From Tritrichomonas foetus (lineage: Eukaryota > Parabasalia > Tritrichomonadida > Tritrichomonadidae): DNA of 14,740 nucleotides. A model generated the notes under the pieces. It was not told the DNA's origin. It saw nothing but the letters and a program-made list of their open reading frames with translations, and ran no database searches. The stretch spans positions 1 to 14,740 of the forward strand of contig MLAK01001475.1 in the NCBI GenBank assembly GCA_001839685.1, in the 5' to 3' direction. The position numbers were made by a program, and so were the translations under genes. The stretch's first letter is position 1, and every line of letters starts with the position of its first letter. Shown here in pieces: positions 6,869-14,740 of this stretch.

Positions 6869-9064
6869 CTAAACTCTTCTTCTCCTGATATTTTCTGGTA
6901 AAAGATAATCAAAATCTAAAATTTTACATAGCCAATCCCATTTTCTAATCTTCTTCACAATAGCTCCGTAAAGAGGTAAAAATTTGGCATTTTCCTCATG
7001 GATTGCTTTTAGATCTTTATTAAAATTAGACACTAGTTTTCGATAAGAATCAATTAACTTTGATATGGTTTGTTCCGATTCTTCAACATTAATATTTGGG
7101 TCATGATTTTTGATTTCTTTTTCAAGAAGCTGCTCTTGGTCATGAAGGGCAACTTTAATCGAAATCAAATGTTCATGTATTATGTTTTTATGATAGTTCA
7201 TTTTTGCCCTCTTATACAATTCTTCAACTTCTTGAATTAAAGATTTCATTCTCGAAATTTGTGATTTTGTGGTTTCGATGATTTTATAACGCTTGTAGTA
7301 TTTCATCAAATCATTATAAATAGAATCAATTTCGCTCGAAGTCGGGTTTGCATAAGAATCAAAGATTTGATTCTTCACCCTTAAAAATAGCAAATTTATT
7401 TGGTCAATTTCTTGTTCAATAAACATTTCATGTAAACTAGGCTTTAATTCATAATTTTCAGATAATGCGAGAAAGATTTCCTCGATTTGATTAATTTTTT
7501 GTTCTGCTTCACTTTGTTTTTGATAATGGTGACTTAAAATTCGAATAAATTTATGATTATGATCTTTGGGCCATAAATATTTAATTGGATAAGTGTTTTC
7601 TGGATTATTCTCTTCAAACACTTGATGATAATCACGAAGGGAATGGAATGGAATAGTATATGGAACTTCTTTCTTATCAGACCATGTAATATTCCACGAA
7701 CGAGTTTGCAATCGATTACTATCAAAGTTCTTTCGATGATATTTATAGTGAAGAACACCAGGATGGGTCGATAATTTAATATTAGCGATACTGTTTTTCT
7801 CAGTACAAACTTCTAATGTCTCATCAGGGTAAGTATAACAATATAATCCCTTGCACTGGTGTGTATGATCATACACAAAAAGCTTAGTTTTGAAAGAATA
7901 AAGGGCTCCTATTGCCAAAACTTCGTCTGCATTCAAAGTGTGACCTATTGTTTGGACGTATAAGGAACGCATGATCATTTGTTGGACTTTTGGAATACGA
8001 GAAGAGCCACCAATGATTTCAATAGCATCAATTTTAAGATTACCAGCTGCTTGTTGGACAACATCGGTGATATTATAAAGCATGTCAGTTATCAATTCTT
8101 CAAATTTTGTCACTTTCATTGAGAATAAGAAAGAATTACCTTGAATATTATCAACTGTAACTTGAATTTCTCTTAACTGAGAAAGTTGACACTTCACTTT
8201 TTCAGCACTATCGAAAAACCGTCTTTTTTCAGCATCAGTGAATTTTATTGGATTTTCTTTATGGCCATATTTTTTCTGGTATTCATTCATCATGTAGTCT
8301 ACCAAAATTGAAGTAATATAAGCACCACCAATTTCATGATTTATTACGTAAGAATAAAGATCAACATAGTGTTTGTTTTCTAAGCCATGTGTAGTTTTTT
8401 CAACACGAATTGCATATGCCTTTACAGATGTAGCACCAACATCAATGATTAAAACTGTTTTTCCAAGATGTCGACCCTCTATGGCAAAATAATATGCTAC
8501 TGCAAGAGAATCTGGAACTAAATCAATATCTGAAACTTTAATGACCTTCAAAGCATGATATAATTCCAGTTTCTGTGGAATTGTAAAAGAAGTTGGAAAA
8601 GTGACAGCTATTGACATATTTTCATGTGAATTACCAACAACATTTAAAAGATAAAAGTAAAGAAAAGCAGAAGTCATATTAAAAAAGCCAAATTTTTCTT
8701 TCGGATTTTGGATGTATAATTTTTGCGATAATTTAGCCGACCATTTATCATTTGAATCAATAAAGGCTGGAAAATAGCCTGATCCAGCACTGGGGTGATT
8801 GGAAAGAATTGATTGAGCGTCGATTCCAATGAAGTGTCGAAATTGAGCGAGACTTTCTTCCGTATTATAATTTTCGGATTGTAAGAGATCTTTTTTATCT
8901 GTACGAAAAGCTAAAAGTGTCGGTGTTAAGCGTTTTGATTGATGGTTGATCAGCATTTGTGGATTTCTCGACGGTGTAAAGTTGCATGCTTTCATATAGA
9001 ATGACCCGAAGTCAAGTCCAATCCAATTTTGTGAAACAGAGAAAGAGAAAAGCAAGAAAATCAT
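6869..9064 (-). CDS. ER-lumenal Hsp70 of the Grp170/HYOU1/Lhs1 type
   Basis: Predicted large Hsp70 relative that acts in the ER as nucleotide-exchange factor for BiP and as a holdase. A short signal peptide (1-12, MIFLLFSFSVSQ) leads into the ATPase domain (13 to about 395). Motifs seen are the phosphate-1 loop GLDFGSFYMK (16-25), phosphate-2 IIDVGATSVKAYAI (206-219, without the usual GGG-T), the adenosine motif IEIIGGSSRIPKVQQM (348-363) and NADEVLAIGAL (378-388). NADE in place of NPDE, and the SKRLTPTLLAF stretch (43-53), are Grp170-like. The substrate-binding beta part (about 396-505) is divergent. A long helical region follows (510-715). The protein is 731 residues, shorter than animal HYOU1 (about 1000), and ends in RRRRV instead of a KDEL-like retention signal. 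An exact Inr lies 7 nt before the ATG. The Hsp70 class is certain, the Grp170 subclass likely. Confidence 0.85.
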   Translation of the reverse strand: MIFLLFSFSVSQNWIGLDFGSFYMKACNFTPSRNPQMLINHQSKRLTPTLLAFRTDKKDLLQSENYNTEESLAQFRHFIGIDAQSILSNHPSAGSGYFPAFIDSNDKWSAKLSQKLYIQNPKEKFGFFNMTSAFLYFYLLNVVGNSHENMSIAVTFPTSFTIPQKLELYHALKVIKVSDIDLVPDSLAVAYYFAIEGRHLGKTVLIIDVGATSVKAYAIRVEKTTHGLENKHYVDLYSYVINHEIGGAYITSILVDYMMNEYQKKYGHKENPIKFTDAEKRRFFDSAEKVKCQLSQLREIQVTVDNIQGNSFLFSMKVTKFEELITDMLYNITDVVQQAAGNLKIDAIEIIGGSSRIPKVQQMIMRSLYVQTIGHTLNADEVLAIGALYSFKTKLFVYDHTHQCKGLYCYTYPDETLEVCTEKNSIANIKLSTHPGVLHYKYHRKNFDSNRLQTRSWNITWSDKKEVPYTIPFHSLRDYHQVFEENNPENTYPIKYLWPKDHNHKFIRILSHHYQKQSEAEQKINQIEEIFLALSENYELKPSLHEMFIEQEIDQINLLFLRVKNQIFDSYANPTSSEIDSIYNDLMKYYKRYKIIETTKSQISRMKSLIQEVEELYKRAKMNYHKNIIHEHLISIKVALHDQEQLLEKEIKNHDPNINVEESEQTISKLIDSYRKLVSNFNKDLKAIHEENAKFLPLYGAIVKKIRKWDWLCKILDFDYLLPENIRRRRV

Positions 9065-9068
9065 CGAT

Positions 9069-9073
9069 TATGA
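9069..9073 (-). promoter_or_regulatory. Initiator (Inr) TCATA of the Grp170-like gene
   Basis: Minus-strand TCATA matches TCA(+1)YW. The +1 adenine would be 9071, leaving a 7-nt leader before the ATG at 9064. This supports the chosen start and the short signal peptide. Confidence 0.6.
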
Positions 9074-9591
9074 ATCTTATCAATTTTGGTTAATTGACAT
9101 ATATTGAATACAATTTCACCATCTTTGTTTAAATTCTACTGTGTGACCAAATAGCTCCAATGCCAAATTTTGATATGAGTGAATCAGATATTTATATTAA
9201 TATATCATATATTATGCATGGCTATAATAAGTTCGTCAAGTCATTATATAAAAATTTATTTCTCGGGAAAATCTTGGCAATCGGCCATTTATTATTAGAA
9301 ATGTTGATCGTTCACCATTCAAAAAGAAATTAATCATTTACTTTTCTCTCTCGTCAATTATTTTTTAAAAAGAAACAAGCATATCTTTTCAAATTAGATA
9401 TTGATATCTAGAGTGCGCATCAGATTCACTTATTGATTTGGTTTTACTTTCACAACACCTTATTAAGGTAAGATTGGAGTGCAAGTATGTGCTATGAACA
9501 TGATGCAAATAACAATAACAAGGTGCACTTAATATTTCTGAATACTATGTAAATTGCGTAGATTATATTCGTTTCGGTAATCACATCAAAG
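9074..9591. other. Intergenic region between the Grp170-like and ankyrin genes
   Basis: AT-rich upstream region of the Grp170-like gene that also holds the 3' end of the ankyrin gene. The palindrome ACCTTATTAAGGT (9457-9469, 6-bp arms around a single T) is the only compact structure I noticed. No reading frame or RNA gene is supported. I did not find a recognisable unfolded-protein-response or heat-shock element. Confidence 0.5.
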
Positions 9592-11157
9592 TTATAATTT
9601 AATATTGATGAAAAAGGGATTCTCTAAATGAGATATCTCAAGAGACCTTTTGTATTGATATTTAGAAAATTCGATCACATGAGTAGTTCTCCCAAGTGGG
9701 ATACTTGATTCTTCATATGGATCAAGATTAAAAGATTGTTTATTACATTTTGTATAAATTCCTGGTTGGCGATATAAAAAATCAACGATATCGGTTCTTC
9801 CATATCTTGCTGCTGTCCAAATTGGAACTTCGAAAAAAGATCGACAATTAATAAGCTGTGGCTCAATTTCAATCAAATACTTAACAATATCTAGATTATC
9901 TTTTATGATTGGTTTATAAATAAGAGAAATTTGATTATCATATTTAAACATAAAATTAAAAGGAATCTTATCTTTTAAATAATTCACAATTTCGAGTTGA
10001 CAATTTTCTAATGCAAAATCGAACAATTTAAATTTCTTAGAATCATTTGTCATTACCTTTTCTTTCAAGCATTTATCAATAATATAAGTGTTGAATGAAA
10101 GTAAAGCATAATTTAAAACGGTTTCATATTCACCAAAAATACAATTTTTAAGTTTTAAATCAAATATTGAAATTAGCCAATCAGCAATATCATTTTGATG
10201 ATATAATGCTGCAAAATGAATTGCACCTGTAAAATCGTAATCATTTGAATAAAGGAATCGTACTATTTCCGTATTTCCTCCTGCAATTGCAAAATGAACA
10301 ACATTTAAAGTCGACTGTTCAGAAATTTTATAATGATCTTTAAAATAAACCATATAAGAAAATTTGAAGATTTTAACTGCTCCATAATAAGCAGCAAAAT
10401 CAAAGATTGATAGTGGTTCTTTCATAATCCAATGAATATCAAAAGCAGATGGTTCAATTTTTTGTTCCCAATCAAAATCAAGTTCATTTTGTAACATTTG
10501 GAAGATATTTAAATCATCATCTTTTATAATTTCTGTCATTGGACAATGTGATGAATTATTTGATCTCATTTGTTTTAATTTTGACCAATTGTTTGCTTGA
10601 AATGATTTAATATTTTTAGCAATATATTTTAAATCACATGGAAATCTTTTAAATTTAGAGATATCGAGAAACCAATCTAATGTTATGTTGTAAAAATCAA
10701 TTTCTAATTCTTCAAGTTCAGGTGCAAACCAACAAAAAAAATGGAGCGAATTGAAGCAATGTTCAAAAGAAAGATCTGGTGAATTTGGATGTGTAAAAAC
10801 ATGCATTATATCTTTTGTGTCTAAAAGCTGCTTTTTATAACATTTATATAGAAAAAACAATCGATCTTTTTTCTTATCATAATCAGTAAAACAGTTTTTT
10901 AATAAATATGGTTTCATTTTTGGGAAAATTTCAGTGGATTCCTGGTTGATTAAATATAAAAGATGAGAATACATTTTTATTTTTAATGGTCTATAATCTG
11001 CCGCAGTATAAAGACATGCAGCAAATTGATTGAGATGATCCACTTTAACAAAAATTGAGTTCATTATTAAAGTCATTGTTTCAACTAGATTATTTGTGTC
11101 TAAATCCATTAGCCAAGTTTGAAGTTGAGAAATCAGTTTTGAAATTCCATGACTCAT
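9592..11157 (-). CDS. DUF3447-like ankyrin-repeat protein of trichomonad type
   Basis: A 521-residue cytosolic-looking protein. The N-terminal 230 residues are helical and include the ADYRPLKIKMYSHLLYLI segment (53-70) and a cysteine- and aromatic-rich part (88-145), typical of the N-terminal module before degenerate ankyrin repeats in trichomonad proteins. Ankyrin-like units are visible at about 284-305 (VVHFAIAGGNTEIVRFLY), 311-330 (AIHFAALYHQNDIADWLI), 377-395, 412-430 (PIIKDNLDIVKYLIE) and 444-462 (PIWTAARYGRTDIVDFLY). The last is the best match to the ankyrin consensus. This family has very many members in trichomonads; individual roles are mostly unknown, with protein binding presumed. 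The DUF3447 name is assigned from pattern, not from a search. An exact Inr lies 6 nt upstream of the ATG. There are no membrane spans or internal stops, so the copy looks intact. Confidence 0.85.
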   Translation of the reverse strand: MSHGISKLISQLQTWLMDLDTNNLVETMTLIMNSIFVKVDHLNQFAACLYTAADYRPLKIKMYSHLLYLINQESTEIFPKMKPYLLKNCFTDYDKKKDRLFFLYKCYKKQLLDTKDIMHVFTHPNSPDLSFEHCFNSLHFFCWFAPELEELEIDFYNITLDWFLDISKFKRFPCDLKYIAKNIKSFQANNWSKLKQMRSNNSSHCPMTEIIKDDDLNIFQMLQNELDFDWEQKIEPSAFDIHWIMKEPLSIFDFAAYYGAVKIFKFSYMVYFKDHYKISEQSTLNVVHFAIAGGNTEIVRFLYSNDYDFTGAIHFAALYHQNDIADWLISIFDLKLKNCIFGEYETVLNYALLSFNTYIIDKCLKEKVMTNDSKKFKLFDFALENCQLEIVNYLKDKIPFNFMFKYDNQISLIYKPIIKDNLDIVKYLIEIEPQLINCRSFFEVPIWTAARYGRTDIVDFLYRQPGIYTKCNKQSFNLDPYEESSIPLGRTTHVIEFSKYQYKRSLEISHLENPFFINIKL

Positions 11158-11160
11158 GAA

Positions 11161-11165
11161 AATGA
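11161..11165 (-). promoter_or_regulatory. Initiator (Inr) TCATT of the ankyrin gene
   Basis: Minus-strand TCATT fits TCA(+1)YW, with +1 at 11163 and a 6-nt leader to the ATG at 11157. The gene has both a promoter signal and an intact frame, so it is probably expressed. Confidence 0.6.
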
Positions 11166-11820
11166 TAACTTTTTTTATTGAAAACTAACCGTGAGAAGTC
11201 AATCAAAATTGGAATATTCCACTTTTTAAATTATTCATAAAAAGTTCACAAATAAACCATTCAAGTTTAGATTCTTCAGGGTTGACTATCTTTCGATTTT
11301 AGCATGAGATAGGGAATAGATCTGGTTCCATCCTTCCTTTTTCTGAATTATGTGGAGCGTATCTATCAATATCTGTCTACTCTTTTCCAAATTGATGATA
11401 ATGTGTAATGTCAACATTGATTTTGTTTTCCTTCTTGATTGATGATTGAAAATTTTGTGAGATTATTCAGTGCTCACAAAAAAATCGTCAAACCAGAAAA
11501 ATCAATCAAAAAAATAAATGCTTTTGTTTTTTCTCATAAATTTAATTTGGAAAATTATATAATTATATCTTGCTTCAACAATGATTAAACATGGTTTAAA
11601 ATTTGAACTTTATTTAAAATATGTGTATTAAAATTATTATATGATTATTTTCGTGATTTACCTGAATTATATGAAGATACCATCACTATAGTCAAGGCCA
11701 GATGCTTTTATATATTTCATTCAAAAACTCTCGTTGACAATAAAGTATTTGCCTAAAACTATTCAAAAGTACTTTTGAGATTCAGTTAAAAAAATATTAA
11801 AACCAAAGGAGTCAAAATTT
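11166..11820. promoter_or_regulatory. Divergent intergenic region between the ankyrin and CX3C-protein genes
   Basis: About 650 bp of AT-rich sequence separates two divergent starts, so it should contain both promoters. No RNA gene or reading frame is supported. For the plus-strand gene only the near-match TCAAA (11812-11816) lies close to the ATG; an exact TCATT (11717-11721) is about 100 nt away. A perfect 16-bp palindrome lies 42 nt before that gene. Confidence 0.4.
11763..11778. promoter_or_regulatory. Perfect 16-bp palindrome upstream of the CX3C-protein gene
   Basis: TCAAAAGTACTTTTGA is identical to its own reverse complement. It ends 42 nt before the start codon at 11821, within core-promoter distance. 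It may bind a dimeric regulator; no known trichomonad factor is matched. Confidence 0.45.
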
Positions 11821-12321
11821 ATGATATTCATCGCTCTTCTTTCTTTAGTTTTTGACTCTGAACATTGCAAGCGAAAATGCCAGACCTTATTCGGTGATTC
11901 CCCAACAAAAATATCACTTTGTTTACACACATGTTCAAATGGGTTTTACGAACACGAAAACATTCAATACGTACATCGCCAAATGAAAGAAGACGTCAAA
12001 GTATGTCTTGAAAAGTGCAGTGAGAACGTTAATTCAACTACCAAATTCACCAGATGGCTGAAATGCCGCAAATCTTGTCTCGCCATACCCGACTCGGAAG
12101 AAATTAGCTTTTTCCCTCCTGAGCAGTGCAACGCCGAATGCGATCGGCACTGGAAAGGAACGGTCCACTTGAAACCTTGCCAAGACCAATGTTCACAATT
12201 TACCCAAAATTCACAGAAACAGCATCATTATGATAATAATCATTTGAATGACCACGAAGAAAATATGCCCCCGCCAAAAGGGTTCAACTTTCCAGAGAAT
12301 GACCACATATTCTATGGTTGA
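11821..12321 (+). CDS. Small secreted cysteine-rich protein with six CX3C motifs (three predicted helical hairpins)
   Basis: A 166-residue protein with a short hydrophobic leader (MIFIALLSLVF) that looks like a signal peptide. Its 12 cysteines all fall in CX3C pairs: 16/20, 34/38, 62/66, 82/86, 103/107 and 120/124. The motifs group as three twin-CX3C units with inner gaps of 13, 15 and 12 residues. In known twin-CX3C folds (plant alpha-hairpinins, small Tim chaperones) such a unit is two antiparallel helices stapled by two disulfides. A cleavable leader argues against a mitochondrial-type Tim and for a secreted or surface protein oxidised in the ER. The C-terminal 40 residues are His/Asn/Gln-rich and then Pro-rich, probably disordered. 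G+C appears higher than in most neighbours. No family is recognised, and no toxic, inhibitory or adhesive role can be inferred from the pattern alone. There is no strong Inr or adjoining TAAA. Confidence 0.75.
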   Translation: MIFIALLSLVFDSEHCKRKCQTLFGDSPTKISLCLHTCSNGFYEHENIQYVHRQMKEDVKVCLEKCSENVNSTTKFTRWLKCRKSCLAIPDSEEISFFPPEQCNAECDRHWKGTVHLKPCQDQCSQFTQNSQKQHHYDNNHLNDHEENMPPPKGFNFPENDHIFYG

Positions 12322-12801
12322 TAATAAGTATCAAATCAAATGTTCTCTGGATGACCTTAATTAGATTTATTATAACTTCTCCTTGTATGTAAAGTTGTTT
12401 CTAGCGTAATTTTTTATTGTTTTTATTAATTTTTCTTTCAGATGAACTTCAAATTATGATATTGATTCATCTTCTTGGCAATTGTCAATCCCCGGCTTTT
12501 TCACTACTTGATGTAAAAACCATGTGGCATATTTTGATTATATCTATACTTTGTGATTATATTTATAATTTGTGATTATATCCATACTTTGTGATTATAT
12601 CTATACTTTGTGATTATATCTATACTTTGTGATTATATCTATACTTTGTGATTATATCTATACTTTGTGATTATATCTATCTTTGTGAATATGATAATTA
12701 AATTTTATTATTTCTTAAGGAACAACTAAAGACATAGAAATGTGCTTCTAAAAGAGAAAATACAAATAAAAACAAATCAAATCACGCGAAATCATATAAT
12801 A
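12322..12801. other. Convergent intergenic region between the CX3C-protein and helical-repeat genes
   Basis: Both neighbours end here. The region contains a 19-bp tandem array (annotated separately) and otherwise unique AT-rich sequence. No gene or structured RNA is recognised. Confidence 0.55.
12536..12688. repeat. 19-bp tandem repeat, about eight copies
   Basis: The unit GATTATATCTATACTTTGT starts at 12536, 12555, 12574, 12593, 12612, 12631, 12650 and 12669. The second copy has several substitutions and the third one. The last copy lacks one A, giving 18 bp. Near-identity of the inner copies suggests recent slippage or unequal exchange. It lies between two converging genes and is not coding. 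Confidence 0.95.
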
Positions 12802-12805
12802 TTTA
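12802..12805 (-). terminator. TAAA overlapping the stop codon of the helical-repeat gene
   Basis: The minus-strand TAA stop (12805-12803) continues into A at 12802, forming TAAA, the trichomonad poly(A)-signal arrangement. Confidence 0.5.
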
Positions 12806-14251
12806 TTTAATATTCGTATTAAAATAACGTTGTGCGATTTTTTGTATTTTAGGATTGTCAAGATTCTCTGTAAAGTAGTCATCCAATTTATATTCAGTGA
12901 AAATTTCAGCACACTCTCGATATTTTCTTAATTCAACAGCAACGTAACTAGCAATTTTGGTCAAAAATTCGTCTTTTTTCACCAATCTCGCAATGGTTAC
13001 TGTTATTTCAAGGTAAGATGGTACATATTCAATTTTCGCACATGTTGAAATCAACAATAAACAAGAATGCATAGAAATATCATCATCAGCACGTTTAGCA
13101 GAAACTATGAAAGCATGCAAGAAACCACTTTCGTCAAGTACTTTTACAAATTCTGAGTCTAAGTCAACTCTTCTCAAAATTGTAGTGATGACTGTTAAAA
13201 CTCCTGATGTTCCAAGTTCAACGAGTTTCGATAAAAACGCAACGAATGATCGACGCTCGGAAATAAGTTGCAATCTGAGTTCGTCATGTTGGAAAATGAC
13301 TAAGAAGAGACGTAAAGTGTCCATTAATGTTGGAAGTTGTTTTTTGGTCCATTCTTTTTGTTTTAAGATTGCCTCAGCGTTTTTAACATTTGTTGCAAGT
13401 TGGAGGAGTACAGTTATTGCTTTTTCAGAAGTTTCAGCACAGTTGATAAGACAATTTATGAGTTCTGGTTTTTTCAATTCAGGATGATCTATCGGTAATG
13501 ATAACAGAAATGCAAAAATATTCGGTTGAACTAAATCAAGCTCTAAATTGGCTTTGATTGCAGAAATTGGTAAAGAACCATTTGGATAATACTTGTAGAT
13601 AATTCTGAGTGCGTCATAACCAGTTTGTAAAACATCAATATAATTTTTTGTTAACATTGAACAAATTTGCTTCCAACAGTTTTCACCTCGCCCTTCAGCA
13701 TAATCTTCATAATTTGAACAAAGGAATGTTAGAAGTGTTAAATATTGCTTGCCTGTTTTTCGATTATTGAAGTGCTTACTTTCATAGAAAAGCAAATCAA
13801 GCATTGCCCAAGGATCATCTGTGTCATTAATTTTCTGAGCATAATTGGCCAGTATAACTAATGATTTTTCTGGATTAAACGAAAACATCTGAGCGAAGAG
13901 CGAGCACAGTGTTGCGTCGAAAACGTTGGGGTCGAGTCTGACAAAATCGTAAATAATGTTGAAAACTAAATCTGAGAAAATTTGTGAGGAAAATGGAAGT
14001 CGATGAATATATTCGCCATCCACAAAAATGTAACGTATTTCTTCATTGCGGATTAACTTACGTATAGAAATTAGGATTGCTTCGCCGACAGGAATTTGAA
14101 TTTTCTTCGAAAAATGGCCTAATAATATATCAAAAAAAGAATCGGCATCGTTTGGAGTGAGAATTGGTGTGATTCGCTCAAGTTCAGTTTTGAAAGATGC
14201 GCTTGATGGATTCTCGAGTATTTTAAAGGGGATTGAGTCTGAACTACTCAT
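12803..14251 (-). CDS. Helical (HEAT/ARM-like) repeat protein of unknown function
   Basis: No specific family is recognised. The frame is open from a TTG at 14305, but the first ATG is at 14251 (protein begins MSSSDSIPFK), so I call a 482-residue product; a TTG start would be exceptional in a eukaryote. The protein is almost entirely amphipathic helices of 12-20 residues without a signal peptide or transmembrane span. Leu-rich pairs such as LPTLMDTLRLFLVIF and VAFLSKLVELGTSGVLTVITTILRR resemble an armadillo/HEAT solenoid. Such solenoids act as protein-binding scaffolds, for example in transport, phosphatase or cytoskeletal complexes; nothing here points to one. Codon use is like that of the neighbours. 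TAAA overlaps the stop, and a perfect 20-bp palindrome lies 7 nt upstream of the chosen ATG, in the presumed promoter. Confidence 0.75.
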   Translation of the reverse strand: MSSSDSIPFKILENPSSASFKTELERITPILTPNDADSFFDILLGHFSKKIQIPVGEAILISIRKLIRNEEIRYIFVDGEYIHRLPFSSQIFSDLVFNIIYDFVRLDPNVFDATLCSLFAQMFSFNPEKSLVILANYAQKINDTDDPWAMLDLLFYESKHFNNRKTGKQYLTLLTFLCSNYEDYAEGRGENCWKQICSMLTKNYIDVLQTGYDALRIIYKYYPNGSLPISAIKANLELDLVQPNIFAFLLSLPIDHPELKKPELINCLINCAETSEKAITVLLQLATNVKNAEAILKQKEWTKKQLPTLMDTLRLFLVIFQHDELRLQLISERRSFVAFLSKLVELGTSGVLTVITTILRRVDLDSEFVKVLDESGFLHAFIVSAKRADDDISMHSCLLLISTCAKIEYVPSYLEITVTIARLVKKDEFLTKIASYVAVELRKYRECAEIFTEYKLDDYFTENLDNPKIQKIAQRYFNTNIK

Positions 14252-14258
14252 TTCGAGA

Positions 14259-14278
14259 TTCAGAAGATATCTTCTGAA
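14259..14278. promoter_or_regulatory. Perfect 20-bp palindrome just upstream of the helical-repeat gene
   Basis: TTCAGAAGATATCTTCTGAA equals its own reverse complement. It occupies the place where trichomonad initiators normally sit, and no TCAYW occurs in that interval. It may be a regulatory or initiator-like element, or a 5'-leader hairpin. If translation really began at the upstream TTG it would be coding, which I think less likely. Confidence 0.5.
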
Positions 14279-14740
14279 ATAAACGGGTGACTTATTCAAA
14301 ATCAAAAAAGACGTTTAATCGCAGAATGAAAAACGATTTTCATTCTTACAACTAGGGCAAAGTACTAATAATCTCATTATAAGATGTAATATTATATCAA
14401 TAATGGGATTATATGATATGAGATATACTTATGTTGACATAGATTCATTTTATTAATAAAATCTTCACGTGAATCACCAATATAATGATTTCATTTCAAT
14501 AATATAATTATTTTTCCAATAAAATCACTTTTCTTTTATATGTACACATAATGATATCGATATTTCTGTCATAATGAATTTATCTCTAGTGAACCATTTC
14601 ACAAACATCTAGAAATTTACATTTGATTCATAATTCTATTCGTTCATTGGATAATTGGAGAAAATATATCTTTTCTTGATATTTGATAAATTTATTGTTA
14701 AAACAGTAGAGTATACAGTTGTGATTTTTTGCGCTTCGCT
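14279..14740. other. Non-coding upstream region to the window end
   Basis: AT-rich, with no supported reading frame. ATAATCTCATTAT (14368-14380) and ATAATGGGATTAT (14400-14412) form an inverted repeat with one mismatch. One AACGG core occurs at 14282-14286, and a minus-strand TCATT (14329-14325) lies about 75 nt before the helical-repeat gene. Confidence 0.45.

Noticed and set aside
9421..9540. Possible tRNA or small RNA gene in the Grp170 upstream spacer
   Set aside because: No A- or B-box pair or cloverleaf could be built; only the short ACCTTA/TAAGGT palindrome is present.
11821..12321. Mitochondrial (hydrogenosomal) small Tim or CHCH protein
   Set aside because: Small Tims have a single twin-CX3C unit and no cleavable leader, and CHCH proteins use CX9C. 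This protein has three units behind a hydrophobic leader.
14252..14305. N-terminal extension of the helical-repeat protein from an upstream TTG
   Set aside because: The frame has no ATG there, and eukaryotic initiation at TTG is rare. The stretch contains the 20-bp palindrome, better explained as promoter or leader.

Overview
The window looks like nuclear DNA from a parabasalid protist (trichomonad), most likely Tritrichomonas or a close relative. It is AT-rich and has tightly packed intronless genes. Three start codons sit 5-7 nt downstream of a TCAYW initiator of the Trichomonas type. Several stop codons overlap or closely precede TAAA, the trichomonad poly(A)-signal pattern. One gene belongs to the DUF3447-like ankyrin family that is expanded in trichomonads. 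The genus is an inference; no rRNA or other marker is present. I saw no tRNA, rRNA, CRISPR array, transposase or viral gene, and no trichomonad-type intron (ACTAACACACAG 3' element).

Layout: eight protein genes. (1) A cyclin, + strand, 440-1366. (2) A three-repeat c-Myb/MYB3R-type transcription factor, - strand, 1953-2963. These two converge on a 12-bp purine-rich tandem repeat. Upstream of the Myb gene is a cluster of AACGG Myb cores plus a 41-bp imperfect palindrome. (3) A protein with an N/D-rich insert and a WD-like propeller, - strand, 3777-5549, tentatively related to the RNA polymerase I factor TAF1C/Rrn6. It is divergently paired with (4) an unrecognised, largely helical protein with an N-terminal coiled coil, + strand, 5715-6590. 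(5) An ER-type Hsp70 of the Grp170/HYOU1/Lhs1 class, - strand, 6869-9064, with a signal peptide but no recognisable ER-retention tail. (6) A DUF3447-like ankyrin-repeat protein, - strand, 9592-11157. (7) A small secreted cysteine-rich protein, + strand, 11821-12321, built from six CX3C motifs in three pairs, predicted as three disulfide-stapled helical hairpins. (8) A helical (HEAT/ARM-like) protein, - strand, 12803-14251. Genes 7 and 8 converge on a 19-bp tandem repeat.

The genes do not form a pathway cluster, as expected for a protist nuclear genome. Two links are suggestive. A cyclin sits tail to tail with a MYB3R-like factor, a class that controls G2/M cyclin genes in plants and animals, and that factor's own promoter carries its presumed binding motif. 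Grp170 and the cysteine-rich protein both belong to the secretory pathway. The most novel-looking items are the triple CX3C-hairpin protein, the Myb-site/palindrome promoter of the 3R-Myb gene, and several perfect palindromes just upstream of start codons.
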